Source: Agaricicola taiwanensis
Lineage (GTDB): Bacteria > Pseudomonadota > Alphaproteobacteria > Rhizobiales > Methylopilaceae
DNA: 64,000 nucleotides
Assembly (NCBI RefSeq): GCF_014635245.1
Contig: NZ_BMCP01000001.1
Location: 186,001-250,000 of the forward strand
Direction: 5' to 3'
This document shows positions 1 to 7,982 of the stretch, one piece after another (position 1 is the first letter of the stretch; the number at the start of each line of letters is the position of its first letter). A program made the translations under genes and the position numbers. The notes under the pieces are model-generated. The model saw nothing but the letters and a program-made list of their open reading frames with translations, ran no database searches and was not told where the DNA came from.

Positions 1-964
1 TTGCGAACAGGCCTGTCAGCGCCGCCTGTATGTAGCGGGTGCCATAGCCGGTTCCCGACGGCACAACGACCAGTGGCCCGCCCGTCTCGGTCCAGGTGAT
101 GGTCAGATCCGGGTCTGAACTGGGGGAAAGCTTCCATTCCAGCCGGACATGTCCCTCGGCCCGGGACAGGGCTCCATATTTGATAGCGTTCGTCGCAAGC
201 TCGTGAAGGCAGAGCGCCAGGGTCGTCGCGGCCTCGCGCGAGAGCAGGATATGGGGACCGTCAACGGAGACGCGGGGCAGTTCCCCGGAACGATAGGGCG
301 CCAGGGTCGAGCCGACGACATCCGCGAACGGCACCTCCTCACCACCGGCGAGGAACACCGTGGAGTGGACGTTGGACAGGGCGGTCAACCGTCCCCGGAA
401 GTCCTCCGACAGCTCCTCGATGGTTGTGGCGCCGCGTCGGGTCATCTCGAAAATGGACATTACGCTGGCGAGAATATTCTTCACGCGATGATTGAGCTCG
501 AGCCGAAGCTCCGTCTCCCGCTCGAGATAGTCACGGACCTCGCGCTGACGGTACCTGGCCAGGAGCGCCGACTGAATGCCGCTGATCAGCTCCAGGGCAG
601 CCACGGGTCGTTGATAGAAGATCTGGCGGGAGCGTGGCCATGCTGCGCCAAGCGCAGCCTTGATCCGCGATTGGGATGCGGCGCGGTCCACCAGAACGAT
701 GATGGGTATTTCCGACCAGTTTGGCTGATCGCGGAGGAAGTCTGCGATGGTAGCGATCGCCGCGGGATCGAGCGCTTCATGCGTAACGACCAACGCGCCG
801 GGAGACTGGGCCAGCAGATCGGCCAACTCCGCAGGGCTTGTCGCGCGTCCCTTTATCTTGTGCTCGTGAAGCAGGGACGCCGTATAGGATGCGTCTTTTC
901 GATAGGGAGCCAGAATGAGAACCCAATCGAGCGGCCCTAATCCATTTTGCTCAAAGTCGCTCAC
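1..964 (-). CDS. HWE-family sensor histidine kinase, partial (3' end outside window)
   Basis: Reading the minus strand from a GTG at 964 gives an open frame of 321 codons to the window edge. The kinase core begins with LNHRVKNIL (His159), the phosphoacceptor motif of HWE/HisKA_2 kinases, followed by the N-box LHELATNAIKYGAL (about 253-266) and a GTGYGTR ATP-lid segment (about 304-310). Residues about 13-135 look like a receiver fold, but the strand that should end in the phosphorylatable Asp reads GALVVTHEAL, so this is probably a pseudo-receiver. The GTG overlaps the stop of the upstream KaiC-like gene (GTGA), indicating translational coupling. KaiC-like ATPases often pair with HWE kinases in alphaproteobacteria; a role in general stress or clock-like signalling is inference. 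Confidence 0.88.
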   Translation of the reverse strand, partial: MSDFEQNGLGPLDWVLILAPYRKDASYTASLLHEHKIKGRATSPAELADLLAQSPGALVVTHEALDPAAIATIADFLRDQPNWSEIPIIVLVDRAASQSRIKAALGAAWPRSRQIFYQRPVAALELISGIQSALLARYRQREVRDYLERETELRLELNHRVKNILASVMSIFEMTRRGATTIEELSEDFRGRLTALSNVHSTVFLAGGEEVPFADVVGSTLAPYRSGELPRVSVDGPHILLSREAATTLALCLHELATNAIKYGALSRAEGHVRLEWKLSPSSDPDLTITWTETGGPLVVVPSGTGYGTRYIQAALTGLFA

Positions 965-2418
965 GTCTCTGGCAAGGGATTATAGGCGACGACCGAAACA
1001 CCGGAACTCGCGATGGAAAGTTCCCGGACGTCCAGATCGTGCGGACCATGGCGTTTCTTAACCACCGTAATGCTGCGCCTCAGCCGGCCCTCATGCTCCA
1101 TCATCCGAAGGAGAAGCACGGTATCGCCCAGGAAGCTCACATCGACATCAATCCCGACATTCTGCCCCAGCAGACCGTGCTGCGCGACGATGAGGATGGT
1201 CAATACATCGGCGCGCGCGAGATGCTTCAGAAGCGACTGAATGTCGAGCACCGCCTTTTCGCGATGCGGCAGCGAATTCAAATATCCGGTGAAGCTGTCG
1301 ATGACCACGACCCGCGTCTTGTTGCGGTCGACGACCTGCTGGACGATCTTGCTGAACTCCCCCGGAGAAACCTGATTGGGGCTGAAGTCATAGATGACGA
1401 GCTGACCGTCCTCGTAGAACTGGCGAAGGTTCATGCCTAAACCTTCGGACCGGCGAAAGAAGGTTTCGAGCCTTTCCTCGAACAGGAAGAGAGCGACACT
1501 TTCGCCACGCTGCAGGGCAGCGGTCGCATAGAGGGACGCCATCGTCGATTTGCCGGTGCCGGACTGACCAATGACGAGCGTAATGGTGCCGGACTCCTGC
1601 CCGCCGCCAAACATCTCATCGAGGGCTTCCACCCCCGATTTGATCAACTGCGGCTTGGTAACCTCGCCGCCGGAGCCGGGCACGATCCTTGGGAACACGA
1701 CGATGCCTTCACCTTCGCGAATGGCCATATCGTGATAGCCATCGGCGACGGCGACGCCACGCATCTTGCTCACCTCGATGCGCCGCCGCACCGCGCCGTA
1801 TTCCTCGAGCTCCTTATCGAGGCGGATCACGCCATGGGCGATGCCCTCGATCTCCTCGCCGTTGTGGTCGCCGCCGCTGGTTTGCGTGTCGAGCAGGAGC
1901 GCCACGATCCCGCGCCTGGCGAGAAAGGCCTTGAAGCCGATGAGCTCGCGTCGAAAGCGAGGCGCGTCGCCGGTGATCAATCGGATCTCAAGGAGCGAAT
2001 CATAGACCAATCTATGGGGCTTGTGCTCCTCGATCGCGCTCTCGATCGCCTTCCGGGTTTCGTCCAGCCGAAGTTCCGAGGTTTGAAAGATCGTCTGATC
2101 GGCGGCGCCGTTCACCGTTTCCGAAGCGGAGAGCTCTTCAATGCGTATTCCATCGAGCGTCCATCCGTGGGACGATGCGATGGCTTGCAGTTCGGCCGCG
2201 CTTTGCGAGAGGCTGACGTAGATGCAACGCTCTCCCGCCTCTACGCCGGCACGCAAAAACTGAAGCGCGGCGGTTGTCTTACCCGCTCCCGGGTCGCCTT
2301 GCATGATGTAGAGGTTTGCAGCGGGCAATCCCCCGCGAAGAATATCATCAAGCCCGGCTATGCCAGAGCTTACCGTGGGCTGCCTTCTTCCCTCCATCGT
2401 AGCTGCCTTTGCTTTCAT
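961..2418 (-). CDS. KaiC-like RecA-type ATPase (two KaiC domains)
   Basis: This 485-residue protein has two tandem RecA/KaiC domains, with Walker A motifs GDPGAGKTT (41-49) and GQSGTGKST (284-292). The second domain keeps the catalytic glutamate pair (FEE, 314-315). At the equivalent place the first domain has Ser-Gln (71-72), so its ATPase may be weak. Aligned by eye to the cyanobacterial KaiC phosphosites, the segment DVSFLGDT keeps a Ser (428) but has Phe in place of the adjacent Thr, as in many non-cyanobacterial KaiC-like proteins. There is no kaiB between it and the kinase or elsewhere in the window. The start follows no strong Shine-Dalgarno sequence. A timing or energy-sensing input to the downstream kinase is plausible but unproven. 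Confidence 0.9.
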   Translation of the reverse strand: MKAKAATMEGRRQPTVSSGIAGLDDILRGGLPAANLYIMQGDPGAGKTTAALQFLRAGVEAGERCIYVSLSQSAAELQAIASSHGWTLDGIRIEELSASETVNGAADQTIFQTSELRLDETRKAIESAIEEHKPHRLVYDSLLEIRLITGDAPRFRRELIGFKAFLARRGIVALLLDTQTSGGDHNGEEIEGIAHGVIRLDKELEEYGAVRRRIEVSKMRGVAVADGYHDMAIREGEGIVVFPRIVPGSGGEVTKPQLIKSGVEALDEMFGGGQESGTITLVIGQSGTGKSTMASLYATAALQRGESVALFLFEERLETFFRRSEGLGMNLRQFYEDGQLVIYDFSPNQVSPGEFSKIVQQVVDRNKTRVVVIDSFTGYLNSLPHREKAVLDIQSLLKHLARADVLTILIVAQHGLLGQNVGIDVDVSFLGDTVLLLRMMEHEGRLRRSITVVKKRHGPHDLDVRELSIASSGVSVVAYNPLPET

Positions 2419-2509
2419 CGACCGGGGGGAAAGCTACAGGCCGATGCCCAGGCTCACAGGTCGGCATGTGTGCCTCGAGGCAACGATCTCTGCTCTGAGA
2501 TGGCAGCCG

Positions 2510-2538
2510 ATTATCCAACAACCCACCGTTTGTCTAAA
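2510..2538 (-). promoter_or_regulatory. Candidate promoter of the kaiC-HWE kinase operon
   Basis: Upstream of the KaiC-like gene, the minus strand shows TTTAGA (2538-2533), a 17-bp spacer and GATAAT (2515-2510), a reasonable housekeeping promoter. A 12-bp palindrome, TGCCTCGAGGCA, lies downstream at 2471-2482 and could be an operator. I found no EcfG-type GGAAC...CGTT pair here. The 2419-2701 interval otherwise holds no gene I can support. Confidence 0.4.
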
Positions 2539-2675
2539 TGAAGCACCGGTTCGAGGCAAGAGACACAGATGGCGGCCGCAACGCGTCACAATGCCAGGAG
2601 CATGGCTGGAAGAGACAGCCCACGTCCTGTCTAGGGGCAAGCACAGCGGGGGGTAAGGTTTCCGGCTGAATTCCG

Positions 2676-2703
2676 AAGTCGCGCGATCTGCCGCCCGCGA
2701 CTT
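2676..2703 (-). terminator. Hairpin at the end of the ubiX-ubiD-TIGR02444 operon
   Basis: An 8-bp perfect inverted repeat (AAGTCGCG / CGCGACTT) with a 12-nt loop starts inside the stop codon of the TIGR02444 gene. There is no T tract after it on the minus strand, so it may protect the 3' end or be a weak terminator. Confidence 0.35.
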
Positions 2704-3256
2704 ACATCGCCGGCGGCACCAGATGCCGGCACCGGTCCGCCTGGCCGGCCAAGGCCTCCACCGCCTCCGTAACCCGTCTGGTTCGGGCGTCGAGGCCGCG
2801 GCGGCCGGCATAGAATTTGACGACCTTCATGACGACCTGCGCCAAAGGTTCATCGGAGGGCCGGCGGTCCCCGCCTTCCATGGCACGCATGATCAGTTCC
2901 TGCTCGACCATCTCGGCGGTGATCTCGGCATCAGAGATTTTTTTCCGTGCAAAGGACAGGGTTTCAGGGGGCACGGAAGCCACGCCCTTCTTCAGATCCC
3001 GCCGCAGCTGCCGCAGGGGCAGTATCGCGCCCTCCCGCCAGGGATCGACGGTCGTTTCGACCATTGCGAGCAGCGCCTCGTCGACCGCAAGCCCCTGTGC
3101 TCTGCGATAGGCGCACAGAAGCATGACATTGACGTCGACGCCGCAGGTGTCCTGAAGATGCAGGCAGGCGTCGGACACGCCCGCACCGCCATAAACGGCC
3201 AGCGAGAAGGCCCAATGCGGACCTTCCCGGTTCACCTGAACATCGCCGCCGCTCAT
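2702..3256 (-). CDS. TIGR02444 (DUF2390) family protein
   Basis: This 184-residue protein shows the family pattern near its N-terminus: a hydrophobic-aromatic FSLAVYGGAGVSDACLHLQD stretch followed by GVDVNVMLLCAYR. The family is small, conserved in proteobacteria and of unknown function. The start at 3256 has a strong ribosome binding site (GGAGGTG). The gene lies 12 bp downstream of ubiD on the same strand and appears to be the last gene of a ubiX-ubiD operon, which is an unusual setting. I see no catalytic motif, signal peptide or membrane segment. The assignment rests on recognition of the motif; any link to decarboxylation is only from context. Confidence 0.75.
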   Translation of the reverse strand: MSGGDVQVNREGPHWAFSLAVYGGAGVSDACLHLQDTCGVDVNVMLLCAYRRAQGLAVDEALLAMVETTVDPWREGAILPLRQLRRDLKKGVASVPPETLSFARKKISDAEITAEMVEQELIMRAMEGGDRRPSDEPLAQVVMKVVKFYAGRRGLDARTRRVTEAVEALAGQADRCRHLVPPAM

Positions 3257-3268
3257 CGTTTCACCTCC

Positions 3269-4675
3269 TCAGCCTCGCAACGCCTCCTCGGCCGCCTTGG
3301 GGTCCGAGGAGAAGCGGGCATCATCGACGGCAATGTCGGCGAAGCTGGCACGGGCGAAGCGGGCCTTTTCCTCAAAGGGCACGGTTGCATCGATACCAAG
3401 CTTGGCGCGGATACCGTTGTTCCCGGCGCGAACATATTCATGTCCGCGCGCACCGGGGATCACGATAAGGTCCTTCGAGGCCTCCATGCGCGTGGCGAGC
3501 GCATATTCCACATCCTGCGGATTCCGGATGTCGATGTCCTCATCGACCACGATGACATAGTCGAGGTCCTTCAAGGCGCCAAAGGCCGCCAACACGGCGT
3601 TGCGCTGCAGGCCCTCATGCTGCGCCGACTGCTTCCTGACCTGGATCACGGCATGGAAGCGATGCATGCCGCCCGCCGTCATCTCGGCATCGGTCACGAT
3701 GGGCACAGCCGGCTGCAGGATCTTCAGGAGGCTGGCTTCCAGGACGTATTTGCGCAGCATCACGGTTTCCCGGCCATAGCCGTTGATCGCGTGATAGATC
3801 GGCCGGTGGCGGTGGGTGAGAGCCGTGACGTCGAAGACCGGCGCCAGATCGGCCGGCGCCATGGAGCCGATGAATTCCCCGAAAGGCCCTTCCATAGCCG
3901 TTTCGTCGGTTCGAACGAGTCCCTCCAGGACGATCTCCGTTTCAGCGGGAACGAGAAGGTCCTGGGTCACCGCTCGCACGACTTCGAGGGGCCGGCCGCA
4001 CAAACCGCCGGCAACGGCAAGTTCGTCCGCATCGGGCGGCATCTGCGAGCCCATGGTCGCCGCGGTATATTGAAGGGCAAGATCGGTTCCAATGCACACC
4101 GCGATCGGCAGCGGCTCGCCCCGGCGCTGGGCGCGCTCGAAGGCGAGGCGCAGGTGCCGTCCGTAATCCAGCTTGATGCCGGTACGGTTCGGTCCCATCA
4201 GCTGGAGGCGATGATAGGAGGCGTTATAGATGCCGGTTTCCGGATCCCGCACAATGACGACACCGGCGGTGATGAAACGCCCGGAATCGGCTGCGGTGTG
4301 ATGGAGCACCGGCAGAACCTTGGCGAGATCTATTCCCTCGGTGACGACCACCTCCTGTGCCGGCGCATGGCCGACGACCGTCGGCGGCAGCGGATTGCCG
4401 AGCGCACGTTCCACGAAGGTCCGGATGCCCCGGAAGTCCACGCCGAACGCGGCCTCGCAGTTTTCCCGGGAGGCAAGGATGTTGCCGACAACAGGCATGT
4501 CGTAGCCCTGCACCGAGGGGAAGAGCAGGGCCTTGTCGCCATCGAGCTTCTTAAGCAGCGCCGCGACCTCGAGATAGGGATCGGTGCTCCCCTCATAGGT
4601 GCGGATGCGGCCTGCCGCCGCCATGCGCGACAGCGCGCTGCGGAAGCGGCTGTCCAGAACATCTGAATTCTTCAT
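3269..4675 (-). CDS. UbiD-family prenyl-FMN-dependent decarboxylase
   Basis: A 468-residue UbiD-fold (de)carboxylase. Family landmarks include GPNRTGIKLDYGRHL in the prFMN-binding half, TEIVLEGLV and AMEGPFGEFIG with the acidic residues of the active site, and a C-terminal helical region. The ATG at 4675 is preferred over the upstream TTG at 4693 because GAGG lies 5 nt before it. Being next to a UbiX prenyltransferase, a MarR regulator and a catabolic monooxygenase operon argues for an aromatic or heteroaromatic acid decarboxylase rather than the ubiquinone enzyme. MarR plus UbiD resembles hudR-hudA of Pseudomonas aeruginosa, whose UbiD acts on pyrrole-2-carboxylate. Substrate here is unknown. 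Confidence 0.9.
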   Translation of the reverse strand: MKNSDVLDSRFRSALSRMAAAGRIRTYEGSTDPYLEVAALLKKLDGDKALLFPSVQGYDMPVVGNILASRENCEAAFGVDFRGIRTFVERALGNPLPPTVVGHAPAQEVVVTEGIDLAKVLPVLHHTAADSGRFITAGVVIVRDPETGIYNASYHRLQLMGPNRTGIKLDYGRHLRLAFERAQRRGEPLPIAVCIGTDLALQYTAATMGSQMPPDADELAVAGGLCGRPLEVVRAVTQDLLVPAETEIVLEGLVRTDETAMEGPFGEFIGSMAPADLAPVFDVTALTHRHRPIYHAINGYGRETVMLRKYVLEASLLKILQPAVPIVTDAEMTAGGMHRFHAVIQVRKQSAQHEGLQRNAVLAAFGALKDLDYVIVVDEDIDIRNPQDVEYALATRMEASKDLIVIPGARGHEYVRAGNNGIRAKLGIDATVPFEEKARFARASFADIAVDDARFSSDPKAAEEALRG

Positions 4676-4736
4676 TTCGGCCTCATCAACCAACAGAAAG
4701 CATGGATAGTTGTCTCAATTCAGGGCCGCGGCACCG

Positions 4737-5339
4737 TCACGTCTCGCGCCGGCGCGACGCCGCCGTGCCCGTCCACCGCTTCACGACGCCGGTCTCGATG
4801 CCGAAAAGGTCGAGGACCCGCCCGAGCGTGTGGTCGACCATCTCCTCCAACGAAGCGGGACGGCTGTAGAAGGCCGGCACCGGCGGATAGACGATGGCGC
4901 CCGCTTCCGTGACCGCGGCCATGGACCGGATGTGACCGAGATGAAGCGGGGTTTCCCTCATCATCAGCACCAACCGACGACGCTCCTTGAGCGTCACGTC
5001 GGCCGATCGGGAAACGAGGTTGCCGGTGACGCCGGTGGCAATTTCCGACAGTGTCTTGATCGAGCAGGGAGCCACGATCATGCCGAGTGTATGGAAGGAG
5101 CCGCTGGAACAGGCGGCGGCAAGGTCCTGGTGTGAATGGACGACATCGGCAAGGGCCTCGACGTCGGCAACCTTCAACTCGGTTTCATGCGCGAGCGTCA
5201 CCTGGGCGGTGCGCGACATGATGAGATGCGTCTCGACCTCTGCCCGGCGCAACAGCTCCAGGAGCCGTACCCCGTAAATCGCACCGGACGCGCCACTGAT
5301 CGCGACGATCATCCGAGGCCTGCGATGATCGTCTGCCAT
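4737..5339 (-). CDS. ubiX: UbiX/Pad1-family flavin prenyltransferase
   Basis: This 200-residue protein prenylates FMN to make the prFMN cofactor used by UbiD enzymes. It carries the N-terminal FMN-binding ISGASGAIYGVRLLELLR, the CSIKTLSEIATG loop, a conserved RSADVTLKERRRLVLMMRE segment and PAFYSRPASLEEMVDH near the C-terminus. The start at 5339 is chosen because GGAGG lies 5 nt upstream; the longer in-frame ATG at 5393 falls inside the likely operator. It heads the ubiX-ubiD-TIGR02444 operon. It may serve the adjacent UbiD specifically rather than ubiquinone synthesis. Confidence 0.92.
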   Translation of the reverse strand: MADDHRRPRMIVAISGASGAIYGVRLLELLRRAEVETHLIMSRTAQVTLAHETELKVADVEALADVVHSHQDLAAACSSGSFHTLGMIVAPCSIKTLSEIATGVTGNLVSRSADVTLKERRRLVLMMRETPLHLGHIRSMAAVTEAGAIVYPPVPAFYSRPASLEEMVDHTLGRVLDLFGIETGVVKRWTGTAASRRRET

Positions 5340-5392
5340 CACCCCTCCAAGCGTTGCCATTGATCTTGCACCAAGGTGAAGCGGCGAAGACA

Positions 5393-5413
5393 ATAGCTTT
5401 GTTTAAAAGCTAT
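5393..5413. promoter_or_regulatory. MarR-type operator upstream of ubiX (site 1)
   Basis: Perfect inverted repeat ATAGCTTT-N5-AAAGCTAT, 54 bp upstream of the ubiX start. On the minus strand it lies between a possible -35 (CTAACA) and -10 (TATTGT), so binding would block transcription. Near-identical sites with the same 5-bp spacer occur at 6073-6093 and 12761-12781. Confidence 0.7.
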
Positions 5414-5474
5414 GTTAGCGGCCTTCCTCGCCGCGGGAAAGCCCCCTTCTCGCGAAATCGCCTGGCGGAGCCTG

Positions 5475-6023
5475 TCAGGATTCGGTGCCGGTCTTGGCCA
5501 TATAGAAGCTGAGCAGCGCAAGAGCTTCATCGCCGTGCTGGACAAGCCGCTTCATGATGCTGTGGAACGTCTTGAATTCCTCGGCGGTCAGGCTGGCGAA
5601 AAGCGCATCATTCACAGGCGCCTGCACCGGAAGCAGAGAAGTAAGACGCAGCGATCCTTCCTCCGACAGCGTAAGCCTCACCCGCCGCTTATCCTCCGGA
5701 TGCGGACGTTTGTTGATCAGATTCTGCGCCACCAGCTTGTTGACCTCGATGGTGACAAAGGCTCCGCTGAGATGAAGGTGCTCGGCCAGAGCGTTCACGC
5801 CGATTCCGTCCGAGCCTTGCAAACGGCGCACAGCCATCAGGATCGTGAACTGCGCTCCCGACAAACCCAGGAGCGAAGCGAAGCCGTCGCGCACGTTCTG
5901 AATGCGGGAGGCGAAGGCGAGCGTGTTGTGCAGCATCTCCCGGAAGTCGGCGTCGCTCCCGCCGGGAAGCAAGGCATCACGCGTCGTGCTCTGGAGCGGC
6001 ATCTTGCCGGAACTGTCTTTCAT
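5475..6023 (-). CDS. MarR-family transcriptional regulator
   Basis: A 182-residue winged-helix regulator. The helix-turn-helix lies around IGVNALAEHLHLSGAFVTIEVNKL (about 87-110), followed by the wing with the family signature HPEDKRRVRLTLSEEG. The start has a strong GGAGGATTC ribosome binding site. The gene sits next to the ubiX operon and upstream of the tct operon, on the same strand as ubiX. Three copies of ATNGCTTT-N5-AAAGCTAN lie upstream of ubiX, of this gene and of the flavin reductase/monooxygenase operon. I infer it represses all three, probably released by an aromatic ligand, as is usual for the family. It may be equivalent to HudR. Confidence 0.88.
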   Translation of the reverse strand: MKDSSGKMPLQSTTRDALLPGGSDADFREMLHNTLAFASRIQNVRDGFASLLGLSGAQFTILMAVRRLQGSDGIGVNALAEHLHLSGAFVTIEVNKLVAQNLINKRPHPEDKRRVRLTLSEEGSLRLTSLLPVQAPVNDALFASLTAEEFKTFHSIMKRLVQHGDEALALLSFYMAKTGTES

Positions 6024-6072
6024 GAATCCTCCGTCGATCCCAGAACGCCAACAGGAGGTCGTATCTATCGGG

Positions 6073-6093
6073 ATTGCTTTTTAAGAAAGCTAG
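6073..6093. promoter_or_regulatory. MarR-type operator upstream of marR (site 2)
   Basis: Imperfect inverted repeat ATTGCTTT-N5-AAAGCTAG, 50 bp upstream of the marR start. It matches the ubiX operator at 14 of 16 arm positions with the same spacer, which suggests autoregulation. Confidence 0.62.
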
Positions 6094-6316
6094 TTATTAA
6101 CATGATCCCGTCAGGTCATCCAGACGCGGACGATGCATCCCATGCACTCGTTATCGACATCGGACCTGCGCGGCTCCTCGCCTTGTCCAGAGGATGCCGC
6201 GCCTTGCAAGACGCTGGCAGCGGTGCGTTTCCCTGCCGCTGAACAGCACCTGCTGCCTATGGAACGGGCATATCAAAGAAATATGCAGATTCTCGCGAAA
6301 TCCCGCAGGAGGCGGG

Positions 6317-6344
6317 TTGACCCCTTGCTGCGCACGTCTATGAT
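6317..6344 (+). promoter_or_regulatory. Candidate sigma-70-type promoter for tctCBA
   Basis: TTGACC (6317-6322), 16-bp spacer, TATGAT (6339-6344). Just downstream, GTGAAA (6349-6354) and TTTCAC (6366-6371) form an inverted repeat whose half-sites match the perfect palindrome upstream of livJ. That raises the possibility of shared control by the GntR regulator. Confidence 0.5.
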
Positions 6345-6489
6345 CGCAGTGAAATATCACCGTACTTTCACGAGGGTTGGGCGAGGCGATCGGGAGAACG
6401 GCCAGAGGCGGCATTTGCCTCCGCTCCCTTAGGACGCCAAGAGAATGATCGCCCACAGAGGTATGTCTTAAGCAAAAGAGGGGAGTCAC

Positions 6490-7449
6490 ATGAAGGTTGC
6501 AGCAGGCTTTATCCTTGGGGCGAGTCTCGTCCTTTCGCCGGCCTTGGCGCGCGCGGAATGGCCGGAAAAACCCATCACATTGGTCGTGCCCTATGCCGCA
6601 GGCGGTTACACCGACGCGGTCGGCCGTATCACCGCGCGGTTTATGGAAACGGCGCTGAAGCAGACCGTGGTTGTCGAAAACCGCGCCGGCGGAGGCGGCA
6701 TCGTTGGCTCTGACCTCGTGTCGAAGTCGAAGCCGGATGGTTATACGCTTTGCATGTGCAGCGTCGGCGCAATCTCGATCGCGCCCATCGCTCAGAAGAC
6801 GGAATACGACCCCGTCAAAAGCTTCAGCCCCATCAGCATCGTCAGCACGATCCCGCAGACTGTGATCGTAAACCCCTCTCTTCCGATCAAATCAATGGAC
6901 GAGCTGGTAACCTATGCGCGCGAGCATCCGGGCGAGCTGAACTTCGGCTCCAGCGGTGCTGGCGGCCTCATGTTCTTCTCGGTCGCGCTGTTCCAGTCGC
7001 TGACCAATACAGAGATGGTGCACGTTCCCTTCGGCGGCGGCGCCCCGGCAACGGCCGCGGTCGTTGCGGGCGAGGTCGATCTCAGCTTCACCAACATGAC
7101 TGACGCGCTTCCGCAGATGGAGGCGAACAACGTCCGGGCGCTGGCGGTCACTTCGGCCGAGCGCAGCCCCTTTGCAGCCGATCTTCCCACCGTCTCCGAG
7201 ACGGTGGCCAAGGGCTACAATGTCGAATCCTGGAATGCCGTTATGGCACCCGCCGGCACGCCGGACGAGATAGTGCAGAAGGTATCCTCGGTCCTTCAGG
7301 AAATGGCCAAGGACAAGGACGTCGTCGCGGCGATGGCCAACATCGGCGCCCAGACCGTCTTCACCAAGCCCGAGGAGTTCTCCCAGCGCATCGCGGGCGA
7401 GGTCGCCCAGTGGGACAAGCTCCTGACCGAGATCGGCGTCAAGAAGTGA
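6490..7449 (+). CDS. TTT transporter substrate-binding protein (TctC/Bug family)
   Basis: A 319-residue periplasmic binding protein with a signal peptide (cleavage probably after LARA, about residue 22). The Bug-family start of the mature protein follows: WPEKPITLVVPYAAGGYTD, which includes the loop that holds carboxylates. GGGGIVGSDLV and FGSSGAGGLMF are further family landmarks. The start follows GGGGAG. It leads a tctC-tctB-tctA operon. The ligand is unknown; members bind many carboxylates, and the neighbours suggest an aromatic or heterocyclic acid or a breakdown product. Confidence 0.93.
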   Translation: MKVAAGFILGASLVLSPALARAEWPEKPITLVVPYAAGGYTDAVGRITARFMETALKQTVVVENRAGGGGIVGSDLVSKSKPDGYTLCMCSVGAISIAPIAQKTEYDPVKSFSPISIVSTIPQTVIVNPSLPIKSMDELVTYAREHPGELNFGSSGAGGLMFFSVALFQSLTNTEMVHVPFGGGAPATAAVVAGEVDLSFTNMTDALPQMEANNVRALAVTSAERSPFAADLPTVSETVAKGYNVESWNAVMAPAGTPDEIVQKVSSVLQEMAKDKDVVAAMANIGAQTVFTKPEEFSQRIAGEVAQWDKLLTEIGVKK

Positions 7450-7454
7450 TGGTT

Positions 7455-7492
7455 CACAGGGGCGGCCCGTCGCGTCGGCGGCCGCCCCTGTG
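7455..7492 (+). other. Strong intercistronic hairpin between tctC and tctB
   Basis: A perfect 13-bp inverted repeat, CACAGGGGCGGCC / GGCCGCCCCTGTG, with a 12-nt loop, starts 5 nt after the tctC stop. No T tract follows. Such hairpins often stabilise the upstream message, giving excess binding protein over membrane subunits. A similar arrangement follows livJ. Confidence 0.7.
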
Positions 7493-7529
7493 CATTCCAT
7501 GAGGACACGGTCACCAAGGAAATCATTGA

Positions 7530-7982
7530 ATGAAAACCAGGATCTGCAAAGGAAGCCTCGACTTCTATTCGGGCCTCCTGCTCAGCTGCATTGCCGCGAT
7601 CGCCGTCTGGTTCATCCTCGACCTCAGGATCGGAACGCCGCGAAGCATGGGCCCCGGGTTCTTTCCGCTTGCCATCGCCATCGTGTTGGGCGCCATGGGC
7701 CTCTTCCTCCTCCTGCGCGGCCTTGTCGTGCGGGGCGCGGACGCTGAGGATCTCCACCTGCGCCCGCTTGCCTTTGTTCTTCTTTCGATGGGGGCCTTCG
7801 CCGTTCTTATCGACCGCGCCGGGTTGATCGTGGCCGTTCTCGCCCAGATCGCCATCGCGATCTTCGCGTCGCGCGAAACGAAGCTCCGCGAGAGCGTGAT
7901 CTTCGGCGCTGTCCTCGCAACCTTCTGCGCCCTCGTCTTCGTTCGGCTGCTTGGCGTGCCAGTCAGAGTGCTCCCATGGTAG
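7530..7982 (+). CDS. TTT transporter small membrane subunit (TctB family)
   Basis: A 150-residue membrane protein with about four hydrophobic segments: GLLLSCIAAIAVWFIL, FFPLAIAIVLGAMGLFLLL, AFVLLSMGAFAVLI and a C-terminal pair. Length, topology and the PRSMGPGFFPL motif near residue 45 fit TctB. It overlaps the next gene by 7 nt, so the two are likely translated together. It forms the membrane channel with TctA. Confidence 0.9.
   Translation: MKTRICKGSLDFYSGLLLSCIAAIAVWFILDLRIGTPRSMGPGFFPLAIAIVLGAMGLFLLLRGLVVRGADAEDLHLRPLAFVLLSMGAFAVLIDRAGLIVAVLAQIAIAIFASRETKLRESVIFGAVLATFCALVFVRLLGVPVRVLPW

Larger units (their letters stand above)
6024..6489. other. Divergent intergenic region, marR / tctC
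   Basis: 466 bp without a convincing gene. It holds the marR operator (6073-6093), a near-consensus promoter for tctC (6317-6344), a split inverted repeat GTGAAA-N11-TTTCAC (6349-6371) near the expected start of transcription, and a tctC leader of about 140 nt. Short frames inside it lack ribosome binding sites and recognisable protein character. Confidence 0.6.

Noticed and set aside
149-940. 263-codon plus-strand open frame
   Set aside because: Antisense to the HWE kinase, whose minus-strand frame shows clear kinase motifs.
2723-4666. 647-codon plus-strand open frame
   Set aside because: It is antisense to the ubiD and TIGR02444 genes, has no family motif and arises from high GC content.
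3269-5339. UbiD/UbiX as the ubiquinone biosynthesis pair
   Set aside because: MarR control, a shared operator with a catabolic monooxygenase operon and the transport genes argue for catabolism, although a dual use of UbiX cannot be excluded.
6133-6432. 99-codon plus-strand frame in the marR/tctC gap
   Set aside because: No ribosome binding site, overlaps the tctC promoter and reads as random sequence.
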